From: a virus
IMG/VR virus record: IMGVR_UViG_3300028883_000086
Coordinates: 1 to 38,829 of that record
Reading direction: 5' to 3' (one strand)
DNA length: 38,829 bases
Shown: in pieces, positions 22,329-31,100 of the stretch
How positions within the stretch are numbered: position 1 is the stretch's first letter
Layout: every line of letters starts with the position of its first letter
Notes under the pieces: generated by a model
Told to the model about the DNA's origin: nothing
Database searches by the model: none
The model's input: the letters and a program-made list of their open reading frames with translations, nothing else
Made by a program: the position numbers and the translations under genes

Positions 22329-22362
22329 GAGAGCGGCCGGGGCACCACCCTGGCCTTCTCTC
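22329..22362 (+). terminator. Intergenic hairpin
   Basis: GAGAG (22329-22333) pairs with CTCTC (22358-22362), and inside GGCC pairs with GGCC. It occupies the 70-base gap 22306-22375. No T run, so an attenuator or processing site rather than a classical terminator. Confidence 0.4.
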
Positions 22363-22375
22363 TCGAGCCGAATCT

Positions 22376-22591
22376 ATGCAAAAGCGTATGGGACCAGGAC
22401 CAAGAACAGGACAGTGGATGGTGATATCGGACAAGGATCACCCGGAATACACGCAGGCCGGGCCGCTTCAATACATAACCCAGGGTGGAGAGTACGTGAT
22501 CAAGCTAGACACCACGCCGGCCAGGCAGGTTGTCCAGGTGCGGGCCAACCAGGCCATGACCACCCGGGAATGGGGGGAAAGGGGCAAATGA
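22376..22591 (+). CDS. Small protein, unknown function
   Basis: 71 aa. Starts with weak RBS after a hairpin. Beta-rich (QYITQGGEYVIKLDTT, then VVQVRANQAM). Overlaps the next start (ATGA), supporting translation. Unknown family. Confidence 0.45.
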   Translation: MQKRMGPGPRTGQWMVISDKDHPEYTQAGPLQYITQGGEYVIKLDTTPARQVVQVRANQAMTTREWGERGK

Positions 22592-22851
22592 GCGACAAAC
22601 TGACAAGGCTGATGCAGGCAAAGGAGGTCCTGGAGGCATTCGCCAGGGCCGGCCTTTTAACGCATACCGGGGTCCGGGACCTGGAGGTCATAACAGACCA
22701 CGAACTGATAAACACCAACTACCCAGGGACGAAATACAAAGAGCGCATGGCCTTTCTGGCAGAGCGCCATCACACGTCAGAGAAAACAATTGAGCGCATC
22801 CTGCAGAAAAGCAAGGACATCGAGAGCGCCCTGAACCCTCAAAACAACTAG
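22588..22851 (+). CDS. Small helical protein, possible HTH
   Basis: 87 aa from ATG 22588, overlapping the previous stop. A longer in-frame ORF starts earlier but overlaps a real gene. The C-terminal LAERHHTSEKTIERIL resembles a helix-turn-helix. The last codons and stop are part of a 22-base repeat shared with 33379-33400. It could be a regulator of the late genes that begin right after it. Confidence 0.5.
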   Translation: MSDKLTRLMQAKEVLEAFARAGLLTHTGVRDLEVITDHELINTNYPGTKYKERMAFLAERHHTSEKTIERILQKSKDIESALNPQNN

Positions 22852-22855
22852 GTAA
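22834..22855 (+). repeat. 22-bp repeat, left copy
   Basis: Same 22 bases as 33379-33400 with one mismatch (both contain CAACTAGGTAA). Here it spans the end of the 87-aa gene. A short GC-rich inverted repeat (CCGGG/CCCGG) follows, and 33401-33425 has a related sequence. Confidence 0.8.
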
Positions 22856-22896
22856 TTCAGGCCGGGACAGCCCGGTAATTTGACAAAGGAGCCAGA

Positions 22897-24198
22897 ATGA
22901 AGACCCTCGACACCATATTAAGAGAGCCATCCAGTATCAAGCCATACGAGAACAACCCACGCCACAACGATGACTCCGTGGACACCGTCGCCGCATCCAT
23001 TCAAGAATTCGGATTCAGGCAACCCATCGTAGTGGACAAGGACAGCGTGATCGTTATCGGCCACACCCGCTGGAAAGCATCCCTGCGCCTGGGCCTGGAG
23101 GCGGTCCCGGTCCACATTGCAGAAGACCTGACACCGGAACAGATCGCTGCCCTCCGCATTATGGACAACAAATCGCATGACAGCAGCGAGTGGGACCTCA
23201 CCAAGCTGGCCATCGAGCTACAGGCCCTGGCCGACATGGACATCGACCTGGAGTTAACCGGATTTGACATGGACGATATAGACCGGATTACCGGGCGGCA
23301 CGAACAGATCATCGAAGGCCAGGCAGATCCGGACAAGGTCCCGCCATTGAATGAGATCCCGGAACGAGTGAAGGCCGGCGACGTCTGGATCATGGGGGAC
23401 CACGCCCTTATCTGCGGCGATGCACGGGACGAAAAGGCATACCGCCGCCTGCTGAACCTGGGGAAATCAGCAGCCCTCTCCAGCGCTTCTGTTGGAATCC
23501 TCCTGACAGATCCACCATATAACGTGGACTACGAAGGAGCAGCGGGGAAAATAGCCAATGACAAGCAGGCCGGGCCGGCATTCCGACGCTTTCTGACAGA
23601 TGCCCTCCGGCTTTCGAGCGCCACCATGAAGCCAGGAGCATGCGCCTACGTCTTCCACGCCGACACAGAAGGCCTGAATTTCCGCCAGGCATTCATCGAA
23701 AGCGGCTTTGAGCAGAAACAGACCCTGATCTGGAACAAACAGGCCGCCGTCCTGGGCCGCCAGGACTACAACTGGAAGCATGAACCCATCCTCTACGGAT
23801 GGAAGCCAGGTGGGCCGCATTACTTCTCGGAGGATTTTACCCAAACCACCGTCTGGACAGAACCAGACAACCTGGACGAACTGGACGAAGACCAGCTAAG
23901 GGCCCTGGTAAGCGAAATGCGGGCACAGATCCCGGTGACGGTCATAGACCAGGACCGGCCGACAAACAACGCCCTGCACCCAACCATGAAGCCCGTGGAC
24001 CTTCTGGTGCAGCTGCTAAAGAACAGCAGCAGGCCCGGGGACCTGGTCCTGGACAACTTCGCCGGATCGGGATCGACCCTGATGGCCGGCGCAATGCTCA
24101 AGCGAAACGTAAGGCTTATCGAGCTAGAGCCTCGGAACTGCGATGTGATCATCCACAGATGGGAGGAGTGGAGTGGCGACAAGGCCAGGAAGGGGTAA
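22897..24198 (+). CDS. ParB-like nuclease domain fused to DNA methyltransferase
   Basis: 433 aa, RBS AAAGGAG. The N-terminus (about 12-100) is ParB/Sulfiredoxin-like: ENNPRHNDDSVDTVAASI, GFRQPIVVD, VIGHTRWKA. The C-terminal methyltransferase has DPPY at 205-208 and FAGSGST at 388-394; motif IV before motif I is the beta class (N6-adenine or N4-cytosine). The enzyme could methylate phage DNA against restriction or mark packaging sites. It starts the late block directly upstream of the terminase genes, a common phage arrangement. Confidence 0.88.
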   Translation: MKTLDTILREPSSIKPYENNPRHNDDSVDTVAASIQEFGFRQPIVVDKDSVIVIGHTRWKASLRLGLEAVPVHIAEDLTPEQIAALRIMDNKSHDSSEWDLTKLAIELQALADMDIDLELTGFDMDDIDRITGRHEQIIEGQADPDKVPPLNEIPERVKAGDVWIMGDHALICGDARDEKAYRRLLNLGKSAALSSASVGILLTDPPYNVDYEGAAGKIANDKQAGPAFRRFLTDALRLSSATMKPGACAYVFHADTEGLNFRQAFIESGFEQKQTLIWNKQAAVLGRQDYNWKHEPILYGWKPGGPHYFSEDFTQTTVWTEPDNLDELDEDQLRALVSEMRAQIPVTVIDQDRPTNNALHPTMKPVDLLVQLLKNSSRPGDLVLDNFAGSGSTLMAGAMLKRNVRLIELEPRNCDVIIHRWEEWSGDKARKG

Positions 24199-24201
24199 CC
24201 G

Positions 24202-24678
24202 ATGGCTGCCAGAGGGAAATACACCCCTGAACGGGTGGACCGGATCTTCCGGGCAATCGCACAGACCGGAAAGGACAAGGAAGGCTATGAAGCCGGCGGG
24301 ATCACCCCTGAGACGTTTTACAGGTGGATCAAGGATAAACCTGAATTTTCTGAACGGGTCACGCACGCAAAGGATCTATTCAGGCAGAACGCATACCAGG
24401 ATGACCCTGAACGCTTCAACCGGGCCGTGAAGGCCCTGGACCGGATGATCGAAGGGAACAACGAAGTGTGGCAGAAAACAAAGGTCGTCGAGGAGGCTGG
24501 AAAGGCCGTGAAGACAGAAACAACGCAGCATGTGGTCAAGCGGAACCCGAACCCGTGGGCTGTGGCGCTGATTCTGGGCGTCCCGGGGCCGGGATCACAA
24601 GGACGGACCACCGGGAGCAACGGAGCGGACGCCGGCATCACCACCGTCGACTTTGAATTCGAGGTAGTGGGCCAATGA
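24202..24678 (+). CDS. Terminase small subunit candidate
   Basis: 158 aa, RBS AGGAAGGGG. N-terminal helix-turn-helix-like region (AIAQTGKDKEGYEAGGITPETFYRWIKDKP) as in DNA-recognising small terminases, followed by a long helix (FNRAVKALDRMIEGN) and a beta-rich C-terminus with a Gly-rich linker. It lies one small gene upstream of the large subunit, the usual location. Recognises the packaging site. Confidence 0.65.
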   Translation: MAARGKYTPERVDRIFRAIAQTGKDKEGYEAGGITPETFYRWIKDKPEFSERVTHAKDLFRQNAYQDDPERFNRAVKALDRMIEGNNEVWQKTKVVEEAGKAVKTETTQHVVKRNPNPWAVALILGVPGPGSQGRTTGSNGADAGITTVDFEFEVVGQ

Positions 24679-24908
24679 GCCAGGCAACAACAGCAGGGGC
24701 TGCAGACCGGATGACCAGGGAGCAGTTAATGAAGGCCAATGAGGTCCTGGAGAGAGCGGAACGAGGGGAAACCAACCCGTTTCTTCCTTTCGATGCACCG
24801 GGCCAGCAATGGATAGACAGCGTCCTTAAGGCATACACCGAAGGGATAGACAGGGAAATAACCGGGATGCTGGAACAGCGTCCAGGGCGGGAGCAGGGTG
24901 CTCGTTAA
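24675..24908 (+). CDS. Small protein between terminase genes
   Basis: 77 aa, helical (MTREQLMKANEVLERAERGE), ATGA overlap with the small terminase and an 11-base overlap with the large. Perhaps an assembly or packaging accessory. No recognised family. Confidence 0.55.
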   Translation: MSQATTAGAADRMTREQLMKANEVLERAERGETNPFLPFDAPGQQWIDSVLKAYTEGIDREITGMLEQRPGREQGAR

Positions 24909-26178
24909 AGCCAAGATAACAGCCCTGCCATACCAGGCGGACTTTGCAGTATCGGGCATCGAGACCGATGACAGGTACACCCTCCTGTTGGGCGGATACG
25001 GCTCCGGCAAGAGCAAGGCCATTCCCATGAGAGTGATCAGCATCATGAAATGGCGGACAGGCCGGGGAGAGCGGGCCGATATCCTGGTCATTGCGCCGAC
25101 ATACGACCTGCTGCAGGGCATTACGGTCCCGGACATGGAGGAATTCCTAGACCGCTACTGCATCCCGTACCGATACCACAAGCAGAAGCGCATCATGCAG
25201 ATCATGGGGCCAGGATTCAGCGGGATCGTGCGCTTCAAGACAGCACAGAACCCAGAGCGGATCGTCGGATTTAACTGCTCGGACTTCATCATCGAGGAAT
25301 ACGACATCATCCGGTACGCAGACCAGGAGATCGTCTGGAACAAGGCCCTGGCCAGAATCCGCCTCTACCACGACGCCACCGGGGCCGTGGTCACCACCCC
25401 TGAAGGCTTCAAGTACACTTACGAGCTATTCGAGGACGGGATCGGAGAAGGCGACAAGAAGAAGATCGTGGGGAGGACCATCAGGGCAAGGACATACGAC
25501 AACATTTTTCTGCCAGATGACTACGTGGACAGCCTATACGGCATGTACGACCCACAGCTGGTGAAGCAATACATCGAGGCCCAATACGTCAACATTAACG
25601 GCCGGGCCGCATACTACAGCTTTGACCGGACCAGCACCAGCCAGGTGATCCCATTCGAGCCCATGCAGCCGTCGGCCTTCGCCCTGTCGGTGGATTTCAA
25701 CGTGGACCCCATGACAGCAACGGCCTGGATTCGGAACGGGACCACCAGCATCGCATTTGATGAATTTTTCCTGCGGAATTCGAACACAGAGCGCCTGGTC
25801 GAGGTCGTGAAGGACAAATACCCAGGCAGCGAGATCACAGCATACCCGGACATGACCGGAATCCGGCGACAAACCAGCTACGGTGTCAGCATCAGCGACA
25901 TCAAGCTGCTGAAAAACGCAGGGTTTCGGATACGGGGGAGCAGGAACCCAAAGGTACGGGACCGCCTGGCCAGCGTAAACAACGCTTTGAGCAAGGGATG
26001 GGTCCAGGTCATGGACAACTGCCACCATTTGATCAAGGATTTTGAACAGGTCATCATCGATGACCACGGGGAATTGGACAAGGGCGGCAACAAGCTGCTC
26101 ACCCACCCAAGCGACAACGCCGGTTACTACATCAGCAAGGAATATCCCATCAGACAACCCAGGAGTAGACAGAAATGA
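24898..26178 (+). CDS. Terminase large subunit
   Basis: 426 aa, GTG start. Walker A GGYGSGKSKA near residues 32-41, Walker B-type DFIIEEYD near residue 130, then the RNase H-like nuclease domain with LSVDFNVDP (first catalytic Asp) and YPDMTG. It powers DNA packaging into the prohead and cuts the concatemer. Slightly shorter than many but complete in motifs. The next gene is the portal. Confidence 0.93.
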   Translation: MLVKAKITALPYQADFAVSGIETDDRYTLLLGGYGSGKSKAIPMRVISIMKWRTGRGERADILVIAPTYDLLQGITVPDMEEFLDRYCIPYRYHKQKRIMQIMGPGFSGIVRFKTAQNPERIVGFNCSDFIIEEYDIIRYADQEIVWNKALARIRLYHDATGAVVTTPEGFKYTYELFEDGIGEGDKKKIVGRTIRARTYDNIFLPDDYVDSLYGMYDPQLVKQYIEAQYVNINGRAAYYSFDRTSTSQVIPFEPMQPSAFALSVDFNVDPMTATAWIRNGTTSIAFDEFFLRNSNTERLVEVVKDKYPGSEITAYPDMTGIRRQTSYGVSISDIKLLKNAGFRIRGSRNPKVRDRLASVNNALSKGWVQVMDNCHHLIKDFEQVIIDDHGELDKGGNKLLTHPSDNAGYYISKEYPIRQPRSRQK

Positions 26179-27602
26179 CCACATACGCAGAGCAGGAAGT
26201 AGTCAAGAGCTACCTCATTGCAAAAGGCTTGGCCGCAAAGGCCCGGATGCAGAGCGCCCAGGTGGCGCAAGATTTCATGGAGAAGGACAGCACCAGAATC
26301 CTCGGGTACCTGGAGGAAGACCTGAATAAGACATTTCAGGCAGAGGACGTCGCAGAATTCCAGCTGTCATACACCAACATCATCCCAAAGATCGTGCGAA
26401 AGCTGGCCCTGTTGAAGAAGGCACCGGCCTCCATTTCGATCCCGGACCACGATAGCGAAACAGAAGCCATAAACAAGCTGCTGCGGGGCGTCGGGTACCA
26501 CCAATTCATGACAGAGGTCCACCAGGCAGCGACGCTGCATAACACAGTCATGCCCGGGGCCGTGCCAGATCCGACAAACGAATACGGGGTCCGGCTGGTC
26601 CTGCTGCGGCCATCGGTTACCTACGTCCAGCCAAAGCAGAACTGGTACGAAGCGGAATGGCTGAAATACCCGACCATCCGCCGGGTGGATTTCAGGGAGC
26701 AGATCGTCTGGGAGTATTGGTCGGATGAGGAGCACAAATACCTGCAGGACAACGGCGCTGTGGTCACCGGGGAAGGGGTCAAGGACCCCATGAAGGGCCA
26801 CCCCGGGGAGAACCCGTTTATTCCCTACCGGCTGGAGCAACACAATGACTTCTGGGGAGAAGGCATGTCGGACCTCGTGAACGCCAACCGCATCCTGAAC
26901 TTCGTGCTCACCGCCGGATTGGTCGAAAACATCATCATGGCCGGATTCGGCCAGCTTTTAGGGGTAAACCTGAATCTCGAAAGCCTGCGCCTGGGGCCGA
27001 AACACCCGGTCCTGGTGGACGATGTAGGGGTGGATGACAAGGAGCCCAAGCTGGAAAGCATCGATTTGAGCACCCATGCCGATGAGATCCAGGGCTTTGT
27101 CGATTGGTTCCACAAGCTGAACGGGACCCTGCAGGGACTACCAGCCTCTTCATTCGCCAGCGCAGAGGTGGCCATGTCCGGATACGCCAAGATGCTAGAC
27201 AGCATGGAGCTTCTGGAGCGCCGTGAATCGGAGATCCCGGTGATTGAGCCGCAAGAGCGCCGGTTTCTGAGGAAGATCCTGACCGTCGCCAACAAAAAGC
27301 GCCAGGTGCTAGATCCCAAATGGGCCGATGACCTGGACATCGAATACGCTCCCGTGACCTTCCCAGAGATGCACAAGGAGAAGGCAGAGAAGTGGGAGAG
27401 CCGGATACGAAACAAGATCGCAACGCCGGTGGACTGGATCATGGACATTCACAAGGGAATGACCAGGGATGAGGCAAAGGAACATTACACCATGATCCAG
27501 GAGGAGGCTGCAGAACTTCGGATGACCCTGGGGAACGAGGAAGTGCCGCCTTTCCAGCCCGGTGACAGCGGAAATGGCGATAACGAGGAGGACCAGGAAT
27601 GA
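26175..27602 (+). CDS. Portal protein
   Basis: 475 aa, ATGA overlap with the large terminase. The sequence has the mixed alpha/beta body and long C-terminal helical stem expected for portals, with NRILNFVLTAGLVENIIMAG and MSGYAKMLDSMELLERRESE as helices. Position between terminase and MuF gene, and length, fit the family. It forms the 12-mer channel for DNA. Confidence 0.85.
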   Translation: MTTYAEQEVVKSYLIAKGLAAKARMQSAQVAQDFMEKDSTRILGYLEEDLNKTFQAEDVAEFQLSYTNIIPKIVRKLALLKKAPASISIPDHDSETEAINKLLRGVGYHQFMTEVHQAATLHNTVMPGAVPDPTNEYGVRLVLLRPSVTYVQPKQNWYEAEWLKYPTIRRVDFREQIVWEYWSDEEHKYLQDNGAVVTGEGVKDPMKGHPGENPFIPYRLEQHNDFWGEGMSDLVNANRILNFVLTAGLVENIIMAGFGQLLGVNLNLESLRLGPKHPVLVDDVGVDDKEPKLESIDLSTHADEIQGFVDWFHKLNGTLQGLPASSFASAEVAMSGYAKMLDSMELLERRESEIPVIEPQERRFLRKILTVANKKRQVLDPKWADDLDIEYAPVTFPEMHKEKAEKWESRIRNKIATPVDWIMDIHKGMTRDEAKEHYTMIQEEAAELRMTLGNEEVPPFQPGDSGNGDNEEDQE

Positions 27603-27838
27603 CCAGGCCAAGCAAGGACATCCTGCTGACCCTGCCGGACTGCCCAAAGTGCGGGGAGGCCGACAACGATGAATTCAGGTGGGGAGGCTGGCGCAAGCTC
27701 GGCATGTTCTACCTGAAGTGCACCGCATGCGGCTACACAACAGCGGCATATCGGGACCCAGAGCAAGCCGTCCAGGAGTGGGAGGATGCGTCCGTGGAAG
27801 CAGAACAGAAAGGACTTGATGATGACAGCGATGAATGA
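27599..27838 (+). CDS. Zinc-ribbon protein (Lar-like)
   Basis: 79 aa. CPKCGEAD near residue 15 and CTACGYTTAAYRDPEQAVQEW near residue 40 give two C-x2-C pairs, the pattern of Lar-type restriction-alleviation proteins. Acidic tail. It sits inside the head operon between portal and MuF. Function as restriction alleviation is inferred; it could also be a head accessory. Confidence 0.6.
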   Translation: MTRPSKDILLTLPDCPKCGEADNDEFRWGGWRKLGMFYLKCTACGYTTAAYRDPEQAVQEWEDASVEAEQKGLDDDSDE

Positions 27839-28127
27839 GGAAGCCATGTGGCAGGCTGAGAACGATGCCAGGACCCTGGCGAACGCAGAGGCCATCAAGG
27901 CGGACAAGGGCCGCCTGGAGCGTGCCCGGGCTGCAGCCAAGCGTATGGCACAGCAGGAGCGGGAGCAGGCAAATGCCATGAACAAGGTCGCCGGCGGAAA
28001 GGCCCTGAAGGAGGACCGGGAGGAAACCACCCCGAAAAAGCAGGCCAAAAAGCCGCACGTCGAACGCAGCAGCGACGGTGGGCACAAAGTGACCCTACCA
28101 CCCACCTACCGACGCCGGAACCGTTAA
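27819..28127 (+). CDS. Charged helical protein
   Basis: 102 aa from ATG 27819 (RBS AGAAAGGA). Overlaps the zinc-ribbon gene. Helical and rich in K/E/A/R (RARAAAKRMAQQEREQANAM), with a basic C-terminus ending TYRRRNR. Perhaps a head accessory, minor scaffold or DNA-binding protein. Confidence 0.5.
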   Translation: MMTAMNEEAMWQAENDARTLANAEAIKADKGRLERARAAAKRMAQQEREQANAMNKVAGGKALKEDREETTPKKQAKKPHVERSSDGGHKVTLPPTYRRRNR

Positions 28128-28158
28128 ACGCCAAATCTGAGCCCGCCAGGGAGAAGCC

Positions 28159-31100
28159 ATGCCGACACCAAAAGCAGAGAACCACTACAGCCTGACCAAC
28201 GAGCAGAAGTGGGCCATCAAGGCAAAGGACGAACTGTTTGCAGCCAAGCAGGCGACCTTCGAAGCCGACATGATCGCCGTCCAGAACAACCTCATGGGAC
28301 GGATCAAGCACCTGGTGCAAGGCATAAAGACCTCCCCGGCGGGCAAGATCCTGGAGAGCGACCAGGCTAACCTGGCATTTGCACAGAGCAGCCTGGCTGC
28401 GCTGCAGACATCCCTCAAACAGGCCAAGTACCAGGACGCCATAGCGGGCTACATCAACGGATTCGATGAGACGGTCTGGGAGCAGGCCAAAAACATGGCT
28501 GACGCATTCGGCACAGAGATCACGCCGGCGGCCGTGGACACCCAGGAACTGAAGCGCATGAAAGCCGGATTCATGCAGGAATTCGACCAGATCGGCGAAC
28601 AGGCCGTGATGGAGGTTTTCAGGGGCATATCGGCAAGCATCTTCGGCGGGGCACCAATCTCACACCTGGAGAAGGTCCTGAGAGAGACCATCACCGGGAC
28701 AGACGTCAAGGGCGGGAGCCTGAAACGCTACACGAAGACCTACGCCCGCAGCTATTTGATGGGATATGACCGGAAAATAGGCCAGATGCAGGCAGATGCG
28801 GCGGGATATACCAGGTTCTTGTACCTGGGACCAGAGGACAGCGAGACCAGGTCCTGGTGTAGCAGCCATATCCGCAAGGTTTACACCAAGAAACAGATCG
28901 AGGAGATGAACAACGGCCAGGGAATCCCGGTAAAAACCTACGGTGGCGGCTGGAATTGCCGGCATTTCTGGTACGGGGTCCCGGATGATTTCGAGCAGAA
29001 GGCAGAGAAGGAGCCCCAGAAGGCCGCTCCTCCAGCACCACCAAAGGACCAGGTGGCCATCAAGAACGTCCACGGCATGATCGCACAGATCCCAACAGAC
29101 ACCATCAAGAACCCGGCCGGTTACCAGGCCCTGCTGCAGGCAACCCAGAACGCCATGAAGAAGGCCGGCGACCATTTCACCGCCGGCGACATCGATGAGC
29201 AGCAATTCAAGGCCCTGTTGGGCCATGTGGAGAAGCCGCTGAACAATTGGCGGGAATATTTGAAGGGCCAGAAGGCCGCCGACCTGAAGACCATCGCCAA
29301 GAACGCCAAGCTGCACCATTGGCAATGGGCTCCGAAAAGTGAGATGATCACCCTCCTCTCGCAGCAGCCAGGATCGGAGAAGGTCACCATGGCGCTAGAG
29401 ACCGTCGAGCAGAAGTGGATGGCCTGGAAGGGAGTCACGAAGGCAACCAAGCAGGCGAAAAAAGCCGCTGTGAAGCCGCCGACCCCTGAGAAGGGACAAG
29501 TAGAGCCTCAACCCGTTAAAACGCCGCCAGCGGCGACGTCGAAAGCCGTCACCCCAAAATTAGAGTACCAGGGGAAAGCCCACGTGGGTGGAGCGCATGC
29601 CAAGCACTTCTACATGGACAAAGAGACCGGGGATCAATACCTATTCAAACCGAACGACCTGCACGTCGCTGAAGCGGAGGCATCCGCCAGCAAGATCGCA
29701 AGGATGATCGACCCATCCAGCGTCGAGGTGAACACCGCCAAGCTCACCCTACAGGGCAAAAAGCAGACGGGGTCCCTGCAAAGGATGGTACCGGCGAACC
29801 AGATCCGTGAAGATGGGATCAACCAGGACAGCCTGGGCAAGCTCTCGAAGGAGCAGATCCGCCAGATCCAGCGGGAGCACGTGGTCGATTGGCTCACCGG
29901 GAACCACGATGGGCACGGAAAGCAATTCCTGGTGCTCAAGGACGGCAATATCAAGGGATTGGACAAGGGCCAGGCCTGGAAATACAGCCAGAAGGAAAAG
30001 CTCGCCTGGGATTACCACCCGAACAGCCAATACGGGGAGCAGGAGCCCATCTATAACCGCCTGCTGAAGGATTACATCGCCGGCAACATCGACCTGGACT
30101 TCGACCACATCGAGACCGCCATCCGCCGGGTGGAGGGGATAAGCGACGCTGAATACACGGCCGCCATCAAGCCATACGCAGACGCCAGGTTCGGCAAGGG
30201 GAGCAATGAGGCGCAAGCCTTCACAAAGCAGCAGCTGGATAAAAAGCACACTATCCGGGCCGATTTCGAGGAGCTAATCAGCCAGGCACAGAGCAAGAAG
30301 ACCGGCAAGGCTGTCCGTTTTCGCTTTTCAGATCCGCCAAAGGAGGTCGCTGCGGCCGCAACTGCCGTGGAGGCAGAGGACCTGGACGGCACAGATAGCC
30401 TTTTTGCACAGAGGGAGATCCAGAAGGCCGCCAAGAAGGCCGGTGCCAATGGCGGCCAGGGGTACGAATTGGACTTTGATGGGGACCAGGTCGAGGACCA
30501 GGCGGCTCTATTTTACACCAGAAAAACGCCAATAGGTGAGATCCAGATAGTGGCCGAAATGAAGGTCCTCCCGCACGCCCAAGATGCCATTGTGAGCCGC
30601 CTGGACCAGGGTGGCGTCAAAGCCGGCGGGAGCAAGAAGGGGGACGTCCTCGCAGAGGATGAATACTGGCCAACCATCCAGGGCTACGCAAAGACCGTCG
30701 GATACCACAAAAATGATGGGGCATTCAACAGCGGCAAGGTCAAGGCCGCCAAAGAAGTGCAGAAGAAGATCGCTGCAGCCCTGAAGAAGAAAAACCTGGA
30801 CCCTGAACAGGAAACAATGCTCAAGGCTTACATGAGCGCCCTGGATGCCATCGACCTGGCTGCAGAATTCGGCGATACACCAGACAACGTGCTCTACCTG
30901 GCAATGGAAGATGACGAGATAGCGCCAGGAATCAGCTACCCAGAACACCTAAAGAAGATCGCCGGGGAGGGGGGGAGGCTTAAGCAGTACACCCGCCAGG
31001 CAGACGAACAGACAAAAAGCAAAAAGCGGACAAAGAGCAAGCTATCCTACCAGGTGGAAGGCGAGACGGATTGGGATTTAAGCCGCAAAAGCGACGGAAC

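Noticed and set aside
22877-22883. -35 box TTGACA as late promoter
   Set aside because: It lies only about a dozen bases before the ATG with the RBS in between, leaving no room for a -10 element.
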